Shown here: positions 36,150 to 48,289 of the stretch, piece by piece
Numbering within the stretch: position 1 is the stretch's first letter
How the letters are laid out: every line of letters starts with the position of its first letter
DNA from: Chionoecetes opilio
Lineage: Eukaryota > Arthropoda > Malacostraca > Decapoda > Majidae
NCBI GenBank assembly: GCA_016584305.1
Contig: JACEEZ010018080.1
Location: 47,501-111,500, forward strand
Direction: 5' to 3'
DNA: 64,000 nt
Translations under genes and position numbers: made by a program
The notes under the pieces: generated by a model
What the model was told of the DNA's origin: nothing
The model's database searches: none
What the model saw: only the letters and a program-made list of their open reading frames with translations

Positions 36150-38235
36150 ATAGAGAGGTGAAAATATGGAATCAGGAAGAGAGATTCAGATGACCCGTGA
36201 AAGAGGTGAAAGACTGATGAAGACATTGATTAACTCTTCCATATGTAAGATGGATAAAATAAAGATGAAAGTAAGTAGAAAGTCTTGTGCAGCAAGGCCG
36301 AGGGAGGGGGGTAGGTATGCAGTTAGCAAGTTCAGAAGAGCAGCAACCATGAAAATGACGGTAGAAGATAGAAAGAAAAGTAATATTGCTGCGATGTTTG
36401 TGAAGAGTTTGAGAGAGTGAAGACAGTCAGGTTTAGGAGGGGAGTTGATGAGACAAAGAGCTATTGAGTCCACCCTGCTTAGGAGAACTGTGTGAGTGGA
36501 TCTCCCTAGAGTATGAGAGGTGTTCTTCATACATAGGCAGGTAAGGCAAAACAGAACACCTAACTTCATAGAAGCTGTTATAGCAAGAGATGAGCTAGGA
36601 AATTTGCAGTTGAGATTTTTAGTAAAGAACATCCCAAGAATATTTAGTATGGAGGAGGGAAACAGTTGAGTGTCACTGAGGAAGAGGGAATAGTTATCTG
36701 AAAGGTTGTGTTGAGCAGATAGGTGAAGGAATAGAGTTTTTGAGGCATGTAGTTAGACAAAAATGGTAAAGTTTGAGCAGGCAGGATGGAAGCACAAACG
36801 CACAGTTCTTGAGGAAAAAATGAAGGACTCCACGCCAAGACCGTGAGCCTTCCGGGGATCAAGGTCAGAGACAGCATAGAAAATGTTATGATGAAGAATC
36901 TCAATATAAAGCTTGATGTAGTCAGTGGTGAAGGTGGAACAATCCCAAAAACATCTAAAGTGGAATTCTAAGCCAAGAGTTCAGCTACAGAAATAGATCA
37001 GACACCAGCCATCAGGGGGAAACAAGGGAGATCAAGATTTAAAATGTTTGGGGATATTTTTGTCTTGGTGCCAGAAGTCACGCGAGAAGTTTAAACAAGA
37101 AATATTTTGACATTTCCTGTTAATTAAAGAGTTTTTAGCAAATTGAAAAACAGATTTGGCATGATAACTGGCATAAATATAAAGGGTATGAGTTTCAGGA
37201 GATAGATGGATACGGCACGATGTGTGAGCCGCCTCTCTATCTTGGACGGCAGGAAAACAAGCCGAGTTAAACCAAAGTTGACGGGTTGCAGGATAAGAGT
37301 GAGTGTGTGGAATGTATACTTCCTTTTTTATGTGCTCTGCAAAAAGAGATACGTCTCTGACATGAAAGCAGTAAGCATTCCATCGAAAGTCAGAGTAGTA
37401 TTGCCTGTGGTCTTCCCTCTTCCCAGATTCATAATGCCAGAAGCACAGTGCTTAGAAAGGTCTCAAGATGGCACCACAGCAATATAACAAGATACAGAAA
37501 TAAGATTGTGATTGAAGGAGCCAACGGAGAGAATAGTTCAGCAGAATAAGCTGAAGGGTTAGAGGTTAGGAAAAGGTCAGGAATGTTGTGTGTATCTCTA
37601 ATAAGACAGCAGGAATACGGGTAGGGTGCTGCACCAGCTGCTCCAGGTCATGAAGGATAGCAAAGCTGAAGGCTTTTTCACCAGGTTGGACAGTGAAAGT
37701 GAGTGATAAACAAAGCTAGTGAGAACATTGAAATCCCCAAGAATGGAGATTTCAGCAAAAGGAAAATTATGTAGAATGTGTTCCACTCAGAAGTTAAATA
37801 GTGAAATAATTATACATAGGTAGTCTGAGAAGTTAGGTGAGATACACAGCATAGATAAATTAAGTTAGAGAGTGACACTGAGGCTTAAGCTAGATGACGG
37901 AAAGAAGATTCTGAAGATTCCAGGCCATGGGCACGAGAGCAAGGGCTATCGTTGTGTATATTTATGCCACAGCCAAGCAGCTTGGGTTTAAAAATGAAGA
38001 TAAAGAAAGTAGAAGGGAACAGAAAAGGGACTGGTCTTAGTAGTCCTACAGCTGGGTTACAATGAGGAAAGGAGGATGAGGCTTAGAGGAGGAGAGGTAA
38101 TGCCTTATAGACTGAACATTATATCTATGACCACCCATGTTGCAGAAATTTATATAGAGAGTGTTAAGAGGAAGTATGAAGACACCTGGTGTTGTCACCC
38201 TCAGTGCCGGCTGACCTGGGCACAGTTTTGGTCCC
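36150..38235 (-). pseudogene. LINE family B, copy 1: endonuclease and RT ends with the core deleted
   Basis: Minus-strand order: INFCNMGG...SSSKPHPPFL (38200-38060; start of an exonuclease-type endonuclease domain), ISILGDFNV (about 37740; the endonuclease G-D-F-N motif), the RT entrance (36960-36780, matching the LDPRKAYGPDGVPP part of copy 2), then directly the C-terminal region (36640-36166, with SSLAITASMKLGVLFCLTCL). The RT palm with its catalytic Asp residues is missing between about 36780 and 36760. Copy 2 is at 57140-58560. The motifs fit a Jockey/CR1-like LINE. Confidence 0.75.
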
Positions 38236-39817
38236 CTCATCTTCCAGAAAGGATTCACCTTGAGAATGTTTCTTATGTCGCCTAATGTTTTAATACCTTG
38301 TCAATGGTTCACTAGTTTATGTGGTCTGATCTGCCTGTTTACTCGGATGTGTGGCTGGCAAGGCACTGACACGATTACACGAGCCTCTTCCTGATTGATA
38401 GCTGAACAATTTGCCTGTTTGAAAATTTTAACTCTAGAGAATCACGTGCTACTTTTAGGGGAAGAAACTAGTAAATAAGCACTTGGATGATGACTTCTGT
38501 AACTATTTATCGTTTATTACCAAGGCTGTGTTGATGAACTACTTTATTGCAAGAGTGATTTGAATGCACTGACATAATATAATTTTGTTCTGTAGAGCTA
38601 AAGATCTACATTGTTATGATGATTTCCTCTGTAGACATCAGTTTCATGCTTGATTTGTGAGCTGATATATCCTATGATAAAGTTAAGGTAACTTTCTGAC
38701 ATGCCTTTGAAAGTGTATTCCTTAGGGTTATGCAATCTTAGACATGAGTGTGAGATCTTGTTACATTTACCACTTATGGTAGACCTCCTGCGCCGCCAAG
38801 GAATACATTGATAATACAAGCACTGTAGGTCAAGAGGCATACATTGGTTTTACAAATATGAAATAAATATATATGAATATATATTAATGTATGTTGAATG
38901 TTATATGAAAAATTTGAACTATATATTTTGCACAGAGCACACCAAGCCTTGTCTTTGTATATATACATATATGAATATACATACATTATATATTAAGTAA
39001 CAAAAGGTCACAAACAGTACAGGTGAGATGATGTGCTCGTCTCGCACAATATCAGTTGTACAATCACGTTGCTGTTGTCGGCTAATTTACATAAGCTCTG
39101 AGCATTTCTTATAAAACACCAAGATTCCGTCCGTAACAAGCTTATAAAGCATATGTGGTGGTTTTATTCTCCCTGCCTCACCAAGGGAAGGAATTAAGGA
39201 TGCAAACAGTTCAATGGTTGCTATTTTCTCTGACTTTTTAACAAAAAGCATCACTCACTGGATGGAAACTGTAGTGTTGCACTTGTATTTGTACCATTGG
39301 TCACTCATCAGGGTCAAAGGCAGAAGAACAGATTAGTGTTGAGACAGGCACTGCAACACTAAATAATGCAACACTCTGAATGCTGAAAATTCACAAGCAT
39401 TTAAATCTCAAGTAAATCCTTTCTACTTAAGAAAGTTTCAATAAGTTGACCTTTTTTTCTGCCCTGCTGTGCAGTGTTCATGTTGAGGTTTTAGCTGCCT
39501 TGCTCTCCTGAGGCAATCAGTCATACTGTCTACACAATAATGATGATAATGATCTCTTTTATTCCCCAAAAAGGCATTTTCCCAAACATTTGAGATGGCG
39601 CTAAACGCATACTAAATTATTCACAAACAATTGAAATAATGTGCATATCCTACATATGCAGTATGTAATAACATTTTGGAGTTGGACTTGAAATCTATAT
39701 AAAATTGTAGATTCATGTTAATGATGATAATGATAATCTTACTGATCTATTCTATTTCTTATAATCTTACTGATCTATTCTATTTCTTATTAATCAATTA
39801 ATTTCTTGACACCCGTC
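38236..39817. other. No gene recognised
   Basis: AT-rich single-copy-looking sequence. TATA-rich text near 38860-38995 and a short direct repeat 'cttactgatctattctattt' at 39740-39790. Confidence 0.55.
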
Positions 39818-40122
39818 GCCTCCGTGGTGTAGTGGCTGGCGCGCCAAGCTATGAATCTGCGGGCCCTGGTTCGAATCCGGGCCAGGGCAAGTTGGCGACC
39901 AGCCCAACCAGTTGTTCATCCTTCCTTTTGGGGTTGGTGGATAAATGGGTACCTGGGGAAAGCTGGGGAAGGTAACTGGTAACCCGGATGTCAACCTAAG
40001 CCCTGTGTCCCGGAGTACGGGGTTCCCTCTCACCACAGGCTCAAAGGTTAATGCGATGGAGATGAGCACCGAGGCCTGGCGCAGCATAGTGTATGCTCCC
40101 ATCTTTACCTTTAATACCTTAC
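39818..40122 (+). repeat. tRNA-derived SINE (family S), full copy
   Basis: The tRNA-like head has A box 'tggtgtagtggctggcgc' and B box 'ggttcgaatcc'. The body includes 'gataaatgggtacctgggga', 'gatgtcaacctaagccctgt' and 'gaggcctggcgcagcatag', ending 'ctttacctttaata'. Other copies: 42468-44380 (split), 45035-45326, 56880-57137 and 58895-59040 (inverted). Confidence 0.88.
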
Positions 40123-40165
40123 ACCCGTTTACCACCTTTCATAAGAAGAACATAAGGAATCTATA

Positions 40166-40580
40166 AAGCCCTGTCCAGAAAAGCGGGCATGCCCGGTGTG
40201 CGGGCAAATTCTACAGGGCATACCCGTGAATGTTGTCCACATGGCCAAATTGATGAATTGGCGGGCGTGCCCGACGATGCCAGTAGGTTGTGGAGTTTGG
40301 TACGATAAACATGGCACTCAGTATTACTGAGAGGAAGAAAGTATTGTGTAGACATCGCAAGTTCTTGATGTGAACAGTGTTACAACGACGTGGGATGTGG
40401 GAAGCAAGCCTGCTATGGGTACACAATGTTAACTTAGTCTGGCAGCGTCGAAGCTCCTCAAGCCACCGGGTACCGCCTGATCATTTCGCTCAACGGGGGC
40501 TCAGGCAGTTTGAAGGTTCGTCAAATGTGCCCGATAATGGGCCTGCCCGCTGATCAGGCCCGCTCGTCTGGACAGGCCTT
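40166..40580. mobile_element. TIR element (AAGSCCTGTCCAGA ends)
   Basis: Ends AAGCCCTGTCCAGAAAAGCG and complement AAGGCCTGTCCAGACGAGCG, with TA on both sides. It interrupts the LINE tail between 'aaggaatcta' and 'gaggccaggagacc'. Internal 'gcgggcatgccc' words also occur near 2305. 415 bp. Confidence 0.75.
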
Positions 40581-41272
40581 TAGAGGCCAGGAGACCTACA
40601 CGTGGTAGTTCCTGTTACTTAACACTATCTACATCTATACTTTTATATAATGCTTACATCCCCATCCATAAATGTATCTAGTCTCCTTTTAAAACTCCCT
40701 ATTGACTCCACACTAACTACCTGATAACTGAGTCTACTTCAATCATCTACTACCCTATTTGTTAACCAGTTTCTCCCTATTTCTTTTTTTTAATTACGTT
40801 TTTTCATAAGAACATAAGAAAATAAGGAAGCTACAAGAGGCCGCGAGACCTACACGAGGTAGTTCCTTTCAATTTAATTTCAGTTTCCTGTTTGAATCCG
40901 TTACTTCTTGTTCTACCCTTATTACTAACCGTAAAAACCTTTCCTGCAGCTCCTCTCATAACTTAAGTTGTGCATCCCTTGTATAATTTTGGTCATTCTT
41001 TTCTGCACTGATTCCAACAATCCTATAACATTGGGACCAAAACTGTAGCTACTGTATAATCGAGGTGAGGTCTGACTAGAACCAAATACAGCTTTAGAAT
41101 AACCTTGAAACCTTAACACTTCTGCTTTCAACACTCATAGCAATGAATCCTAAAACCCTATTAGCTCGATTTCTAACCTCAATACATTGTTTTCTAGGAC
41201 AGAGGTCTGAGCTTACTTGCACACCCAAATCCTTCTCAATACCTGATCTTTTCAGTGATACATTGCATATAG

Positions 41273-41647
41273 CAGTGGCGTACCCGAGGGGGGGGGGGGG
41301 TCACGAGGTCATGGCCCCCAAAAATAGATATCCTTCCTGGTAAGAAATCAGAATACACTAAGTCAGTTAAAAAATATTATTACAGGTTCTAGCGATATGA
41401 CGTCACCTGCCCATGTACACTTGATTTAGTCACGCTTATGCTGCACTTCATGCCTTAGAAAAGCATCTTACACTATCAAAACTATTTTTTCAGTAGCAGA
41501 AATGAGAAATAAGGCCTGAGAAGGGAATCAGCTGATGGCGGAAAAATGTACCATCCAGCAGCTAGCGCAAAATTTGGCGGGTTTACTATACTGGGTGGCA
41601 AAAAAAATATCTGTCCCACCCAAAAAAAATTCCTGGGTGCACCCTTG
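41273..41647. mobile_element. Probable hAT-type MITE, eroded
   Basis: Left end CAGTGGCGTACCCGAGG, right end complement CAAGGGTGCACCCAGGAA; flanks GCATATAG and GTGTATAG (six of eight match). LINE text resumes on both sides. Confidence 0.5.
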
Positions 41648-42495
41648 GTGTATAGTATACCTATTACAAGAATTTTCTCTACCAACATTAATTACACTAC
41701 ACTTGTCACTATCAAACTTGTATAATTTATCTAGTAAGTGTCCCTGCAAGCCGGTTGTGCTAGACTTTGATCTAATTTTCCTACCTATCTTAGTATGATC
41801 AGCAAACTTACTGATATCACAGTTAATCCTGCTATCTAAGTCATTGATGTAAATAAAAAAATAGTAATGGTCCTAAAACAGACCCTTGTGGAACCCCACT
41901 TGTCACCTGTCCCCATTCAGATTTAGAACCATTAATTGTAACTCTTTGTTGCTTATCGCTTACCCAAGATCTATTCCATGGGCTTTAACCTTATTTAAGA
42001 GTCTCTCGTGTGATACCTTGTCGAATGCCTTAATAAAGTCCAGGTATACTACATAATAATCCCCATTATTATCAGCTGCCTCAAATTTAAAAAGTCAATC
42101 AATTAGTGAGACATGATTTCCCTTTGGTGATCCCATGCCGGGAATCTTTTACTAAACTATACTTTTCTTAATGCTCTCTAATGTTTTTGCAATAACAGAT
42201 TCTAATAATTGATTTACAATTGAAGTCAGACTGAGGTGTCAATAATTTGACATTAATGCTCTATCTCCCTTCTTAAAAATGGGGATTACATTAACTTTCC
42301 TTCACATTAAAGGCACCTCTCCTGAACCAACTGATTTCCTGAAAATGTGCACTAACAATTCACTAACTGTTTGTATAACAACCTCTTTGCATTCTTTTAA
42401 TACCCTGGGATAAACTTCATATGGTCCTGGTGATTTGAACTTTTTCATTCTACCTATATCTTCTTGCACCTCCATGGGGCAGTGGCTAGTGCGCC

Positions 42496-42787
42496 CAAGG
42501 GCGTAGCCAGAGGGGGGGCCAAGGGGGCCATGGCCCCCCCCAATTCAACACATCTACTTTAGGAGTGTAGGGTATAATTTCATCAATTTTACTATATTGA
42601 ATATCATGCAAAGAACCAATAAATGACCCCCCATAGGGCTCAATATGCCCCAAATTAAGTCATATCTTCAAAAAAATTATCTGGGGGGCTTACAGCGCCT
42701 CCCAGACCCCCAGCTGATCAGCCACCCACCCCTCAACCGTCATTGGGAGGTGGCCCCCCCCAATTTTTTTTCCTGGCTACGCCCTTG
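42496..42787. mobile_element. hAT MITE with perfect 15-bp TIR and 8-bp duplication
   Basis: TIR CAAGGGCGTAGCCAG on both ends; AGTGCGCC duplicated at 42488-42495 and 42788-42795. The uninterrupted target is seen in the SINE at 45035 ('ctagtgcgcctacc'). Confidence 0.95.
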
Positions 42788-42900
42788 AGTGCGCCTACCT
42801 ACGAATTTGCGAGCTCTGGTTTGAATCCGGGTCAGGGCAGTTGGCGTGCAGCCCATTCAGCTGTTCATTCTTCCTTTCGGGGTTAGTTGATAAATGGGTA

Positions 42901-44217
42901 GGGTGATATGGGAATGATCCTTACAATTTTTTTCCCCAAAAAAATGTAAAAAAAAGAATGGAGTCAAAACTGGAAAACTTTATGATGCATGACAAAATGT
43001 AACCCTTTGAATACAATGTGTATAAGGCACAGCTCTGGGAACATTTTACAAGTAGGTGAAAAATTGACCCAAATTCTTTTTCTAAAATTGTGCGAATCGT
43101 CCACAGGTGTTGATGATCCATACAAACAGATATCAAAAAGTAAAATAATCTTAAAATTTCAAATGAAGGCAAACTTCCTTAATAGCAACATATTTCATTA
43201 ACTGGATCCAAAATATGATTTTAAGATTATTTTGAATAATAATGATCCTGTTTAAGCTAAGATGGTGAATTTCAAAGTGAAAGGAAAAATAATGAAATAT
43301 GATTTACATTTAGAAGTGCTAGGAACTTTTTTTCATAAACAACTGCCATGACATTAAGGATGTATTTATCCAAAATACTGCGTTGTGTTATGGGATTGCT
43401 CCTGTACCTTTCCAGGAGGGAAGCATAACTTAACAGTTTAACGCAAAAAATGTAAATTTGTGGCAACTAAGCAAGGAATTCAAAATGAAAATAATCTTAA
43501 AATCATATTTAGTGTCCAGTTCATGAAGTATGTTGCTATTAAGGAAATTTGCCTTAATTTAAAATTTTATAATATTTTTACTTGTTGATATCTATGTCTG
43601 TATGGATCATCCACACCTGTGGACGTTCCGTACAATTAGATAATTTTTGTAGGCCTATGTTTCACCTACTTGTAAAATGTTTAGTTTGCAGTGGCAAATT
43701 AAACTAAAAGAGCATTATCCATTATAGGTATCCATTATAGGTATCCATTATAGGTATACCCATATAAGCATCTGCACATACACAGATACGATAAGCACAA
43801 ATTGTTTGTTTATATTGTGGACTTTCCGTACATTTAAAATCCCACTGTACGGATCATCCATACGACGCCACTATTGTCTAAACTCAGGTCATTCTGTGAC
43901 ATCAGTTCACTTTCATCACTTCATTTCATCACATCTAGACATATCTCAGTATTCTGTGCCCTACCAGCACACTCTTGGTGTATTCATGGACACCAGAAAT
44001 AATTAATGGGTGGCAAAATATTACATGGGAAATGAAAAAAACAAAAAACTCTCCTCAAAATATAGCCACGGGTAGCTGGTTAAAACTCCCCTTACTCAGC
44101 TGTGCACCCCCGTTTTCTCTATTACCTGTTAGAGGGAGACCATTCTAAACTTATAAATGTGGCCATGGGAGCGTCTGTACGTTACGTCCACATGTACGGT
44201 TCCTCCCCAACTCACCC
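42901..44217. mobile_element. TA-target element with internal long inverted repeat
   Basis: Ends GGGTGATATGGG and complement GGGTGAGTTGGG, TA on both sides (42899-42900, 44218-44219), inserted in the SINE at 'gggta|cctgggg'. Inside, 43030-43250 is largely the reverse complement of 43480-43685 ('atccatacaaacagatatc' against 'gatatctatgtctgtatgga'). A 15-bp word 'ccattataggtat' is repeated three times near 43720-43760. No transposase. Confidence 0.8.
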
Positions 44218-44380
44218 TACCTGGGGAAACCTGGGTAAGGTAACTGTGGTAACCTGGATGTCACACTAGGCCTGTGTCCCGGGGTAACGGGTTGTCACCC
44301 ACCACAGGAGGGCTAATGCGACAGAAATGAGGACCGAGGCCACACGCAGCATAGCGTTTGACCCCATCTTTACTTTTATA

Positions 44381-44798
44381 CAGTAAACCCTCGCTATAAC
44401 GGACCCAAATATAACGGATATCAGATATAAAGGATGGCCAATGGCTACCGGAATTCTCCCAAATATAACAAATTTAATCCGTTATATTTGGGAGAAATCG
44501 GTCGGCTGCCGGCCGGCCATCCATCACGTGTGAGTGTGCGGCTGGATCATGTTTGCCCGCCCGCCTGGCCCGCCTCACCCTCTCTCTTAGTTTGAATTCA
44601 GCGCTTATACCGTGCGGCTTTCCGTTGCCGTAGCTCTCACTCGTGTTACCTCTTGTTCCACGTGCGACCTACTACCTGCCTACGATCAAGAATGGCTTCA
44701 AATTCAGCTACCCCTTCTACTTCTTCGGATAGAACGGATTATCTGATGTATCGGACGACCCCTCCCCCCAAACCTTCCGTTATAGTGAGTGTTTACTG
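44381..44798 (+). mobile_element. Tigger-like MITE (family D) with a possible transposase start
   Basis: Ends CAGTAAACCCTCGCTATAAC and complement CAGTAAACACTCACTATAAC; TA on both sides. At 44692 an ATG opens MASNSATPSTSSDRTD, a Ser/Thr-rich start of the type found at the N-terminus of Tigger (CENP-B-like) transposases. The rest of the gene is missing, so it is an internal-deletion derivative. Confidence 0.82.
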
Positions 44799-45034
44799 TA
44801 TCCTCTTTCACTATTTCCTTGGTCATCACAATATATTTTAATTTCTGAATTTCCTCACCTCTAAACATTTGTTCACTAACAGGTACCATCTGCATGTCCT
44901 CCTGAGTAAAAACACTTGAGAAATGGTCATTTAAAATATTACACATATCCTCTCCAGAACTTACCATCTATTTTTAATGGACCCATCCACTACCTCCTCG
45001 TCACCTCCGTTTCATTCTATCTATTTCCTCTTGT

Positions 45035-45326
45035 GCCTCCGTGGTGTAGTGGCTAGTGCGCCTACCTACGAATCTGCGGGCTCTGGTTTGAATCCGGGCC
45101 AGGGCAAGTCGGCGGCCAGCCCAAACAGCTGTTCATCTTTCCTTTTGAAGTTGATAAATGGGTACCTGGGGAAACCTGGGGAAGGTAACTGTGGTAACCC
45201 AGATGTCACCCTAGTCCTGTATCCCAGGGTAACGGGTTATCACCCACCACAGGCTCAAAGACTAATGTGACGGAGATGAGCACTGAGGCCAAGCGCAGCA
45301 TACTGTATGGCCCCATCTTTACCTTA
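45035..45326 (+). repeat. tRNA-derived SINE (family S), full copy
   Basis: Head 'gcctccgtggtgtagtggc', B box 'ggtttgaatcc', body as at 39818. Inserted in the LINE at 40142-47060. Confidence 0.9.
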
Positions 45327-45381
45327 CATCTACTGCCTACTCTTTGTTCTATAGACCTGAAAAAATCCCTTAGGGTCGGTC

Positions 45382-46562
45382 AAAGACTACTCTATACTGG
45401 ACTTGCTACTCGTGCCCCGCGCCAGCCCGCCCATGACCAGTGGAGGCCAGTTTTGCGATTCCTGACATTTTTTAACATCACCCCCATTTCCCTTCCTGTG
45501 GTTTATCAGTATAAATGATATACTGTTATCTTCATAAATGTTTGTTCTATAATATTATCAAATAAAAAACAGTAAAATACACTAAAGAAATGCCATTATA
45601 AGAGAGTGAAGAAATATGCATGAACTTAATATTCACTTAAACTCTTCGCCATTTAATATTTTGCGAGAAAACATTTTAGATGAAACATATCAATAGAAGC
45701 GGATTTTCATTAGCTTTCCATTGATATATTTAGTTTTCTGATAAATGAATTACCACCATGCATAAATTAGCGTTAACTAAAAAATAACATCATCAATCGG
45801 ATCGGTAAGTAAAAAAAGTGTTCCATTAATACAGTAGACTATGGTTTATCAGTATAAATGATACACTGTTATCTTCGTAAATGATTGTTCTATAATATTA
45901 TCAAATACAAAACTGTAAAATACCCTAAAAAAAAATGACATTCTGAGACTGAAGAAATATGCATGAACTTAAAATTCACTTAAACTCTTCGCCATTTAAT
46001 ATTTTGCGTGAAGACTTTTTACATGCAACATATCAATAGAAGCGGAATTTTATTAGCTTTCCATTGATATATTTCGTTTTCTGATAAATAAATTAGAACC
46101 GTGCATAATATAGCGTTAACTAAATAAATAACATCATCAATCGGGTAATTTTCCCGATTGATAAGGCTATTTATTTAGTTAACACTAATTTATGTATGAT
46201 TCTAATTCATTTATCAGAAAACGAAATATATCAATGGAAAGCTAATAAAATTCCGCTTCTATTGATATGCTTCATGTAAAATGTTTTCTCGCAAAATATT
46301 AAATGGCGAAGAGTTTAAGTGAATATTAAGTTCATGCATATTTCTTCACTCTCTCATAATGGCATTTCTTTGGTGTATTTTCCAGTTTTATATTTGATAA
46401 TATTATAGAACAAACATTTACGAAGATAACAGTATATCATTTATACTGGTAAACCATAGGAAGGGAAAAGGGAGTGATGTTCGAAAACGTCAGGAATCGC
46501 AAAACTGGCCTCCACTGGAAATAGCCCAAAATGAGTAGCAAGTCCAGTATACAGTAGCCTTT
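45382..46562. mobile_element. Mutator-like (MULE) element: long TIRs and 9-bp target duplication
   Basis: GGGTCGGTC is duplicated exactly at 45373-45381 and 46563-46571. Ends AAAGACTACTCTATACTGGA and complement AAAGGCTACTGTATACTGGA. The arms are about 400 bp each, sharing 'ccagttttgcgattcctgac' and 'gaagaaatatgcatgaactt'. A third, direct copy of the inner unit (about 45840-46150) sits between them; the junction reads 'aatcgggtaattttcccgatt'. No transposase. A 9-bp duplication plus long TIRs fits MULE; the fold-back layout is also compatible. Confidence 0.85.
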
Positions 46563-47060
46563 GGGTCGGTCTTTGCCTAGCTAGCTACTTTAATCTCATA
46601 GTTTTTCTTTTCTGTCCATTTTAATTTCTTAACTGTCCAAGCCAGTAGCTACATTATACTGATTCCTATTCACCTGTCCTGCCTTAACCCTCCTGTACAT
46701 GTTTCTTTTTACTATGTAGTACTTTAAACTAGCAATCTTCCACTTGGATAGTTTTATGTGATATTGTCGCTCTATAAGGAAATTTTGTTTCTGACCTGCA
46801 ATTTAATTGTTAACAAAAAATGTATATGCCTCATCTGTACTGACCTCACTGACACCACTCCCTGCACTGACCTCTGACCTCACCTCCCCATCCCCTTCTA
46901 TCTGACCCCAGTAAATATTTTCCAGGTGTCTTCTTAATCCTGCATAATTAGCCTGTATGAAGTCAGGTACCCTATTCATATTAACACTTCTAGAACCTTC
47001 CTCCCATTTCAAGCAAAACCTAACTTAGCAATGATCACTATTACCTAACTGACCTCCAAT

Positions 47061-47925
47061 ATTACCTAATTGACCCCTAATATTACCTAATTTACCCCCA
47101 ATACTATCTAACTGACCCCCAATACATATTACCTAACTGACCCCTACATTTCATGGTGTGACATAGACCATTTCTTGTGTGTCATAGCAAAGGTTACCCC
47201 CCCCCCCCCCACACACACACACATACTTGCAGGAGGAGAAGAACGCCACCCTGAGCTTCTACTGGGATTTTGAGGTCACTATTCCTCCCCTAGAAACCTA
47301 AATAGCTTTGTCAATGGATATAATCATTTGTTATTTTTCTTTCTACCACACACACAAAACCTAATTGTTGCTCCCTTCCTTTGATAACTTTAAACAAGCG
47401 TTGTGATTATGTGTGTGTGGTAAAATGAAAAATAACACGATTACATATATTGACACAGTTATCTGGGAGCATGGATTGTGTTTACTGTGTTTGAAGAAAA
47501 AAGGTAAGTGTTCATTTATTTGCTGATCTATTCATGACTCTATTAACATATATATCCTGTAGAAGTATTTAGAAGCATAGATACAAAAGAGGAATCAGGG
47601 AGCCATAACATCTATGTTAGCTATGGATGACAAGTAGGCCTGTGTATGAACCTAGGCATGCATCAACACTAGATCAAAGAGCTAGCTAGGTAAGGCAGAT
47701 AGACAATATCCCAATGCTATATGTAGGCTATATTTGATCTCATATATTCATAGTGTTTCCATATTCAAACATGACAGCATGCATGTGATCTGAGGCATAA
47801 TTGACCCCTAATATTACCTAATTTACCCCCAATACTACCTAACTGACCCCAATACATATGACCTAACTGACCCCTACATTTCATATGGTGTGACATAGAC
47901 CATTTCTTGTCTGTCATAGCATAAG
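47061..47925. repeat. Duplicated about 125-bp block with short tandem words
   Basis: 47062-47190 and 47803-47925 share 'tattacctaatttaccccca' and 'gtgacatagaccatttcttg'. Within each, 'acctaactgacccc' words are repeated. The 610-bp spacer (47190-47800) is otherwise unassigned. Confidence 0.7.
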
Positions 47926-48289
47926 GCGTGTACGTGAAATATGACTCTTGCTGCTAATCTACAAGTTAGTAATATAGCTCTGTGAGGTAATTATCTAAAA
48001 CTTATTTTCATATTGCATTTCCTGCTATATTTGTAGTATCATTGTCGTACTGTATTTGTTGTATTTAGGATATATATCACGATTATCCAATGAAATTATG
48101 TTTGTGGATATGTTTTTTATCATATATTTCATAATATACTGAACTGAGCAATACTGAAATTGTACACCTGGGATAATACATCTTTCTTTGCAATATCACA
48201 ATTCACTTGATGGGCAAAGAACACATGAAAAGACCATTATTACGGCTATAATGAGCTACATGGGTCTAATCAGCGTAATGGAGGTAAAT

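Larger units (their letters stand above)
42468..44380 (+). repeat. SINE family S, copy split into three by two transposons
   Basis: 42468-42495, 42796-42900 and 44220-44380 join to give a normal SINE (compare 45035-45326). The gaps are the hAT MITE at 42496-42787 and the TA-target element at 42901-44217. The SINE itself interrupts the LINE. Confidence 0.88.
40142..47060 (-). pseudogene. Degenerate LINE (family C), endonuclease/RT region, riddled with insertions
   Basis: The 3' tail at 40142/40806 is 'aagaacataagaaaataagg'. Minus-strand coding traces, 5' to 3': SWEEGSRS..RVPDF (47000-46850; endonuclease-RT spacer), FSSVFTQEDMQMVP (44930-44870), EDIGRMKKFKSPGP (42460-42420; RT block 1), YLDFIKAFDKVSHERLL (42050-41990; first RT catalytic region), FADHTK (about 41810; altered YADD-type box), and the thumb (41134-40925). 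The pattern fits a CR1/L2-like LINE. Frame breaks are frequent. Insertions: 40166-40580, 41273-41647, 42468-44380 (SINE plus two elements), 44381-44798, 45035-45326, 45382-46562. Confidence 0.75.

Noticed and set aside
47231..47302. Exon-like segment after 'acatacttgcag' reading EEKNATLSFYWDFE
   Set aside because: The acceptor is reasonable, but the frame is very short, the donor (gtcact) is weak and the surroundings are repeats. Not enough to call a gene.
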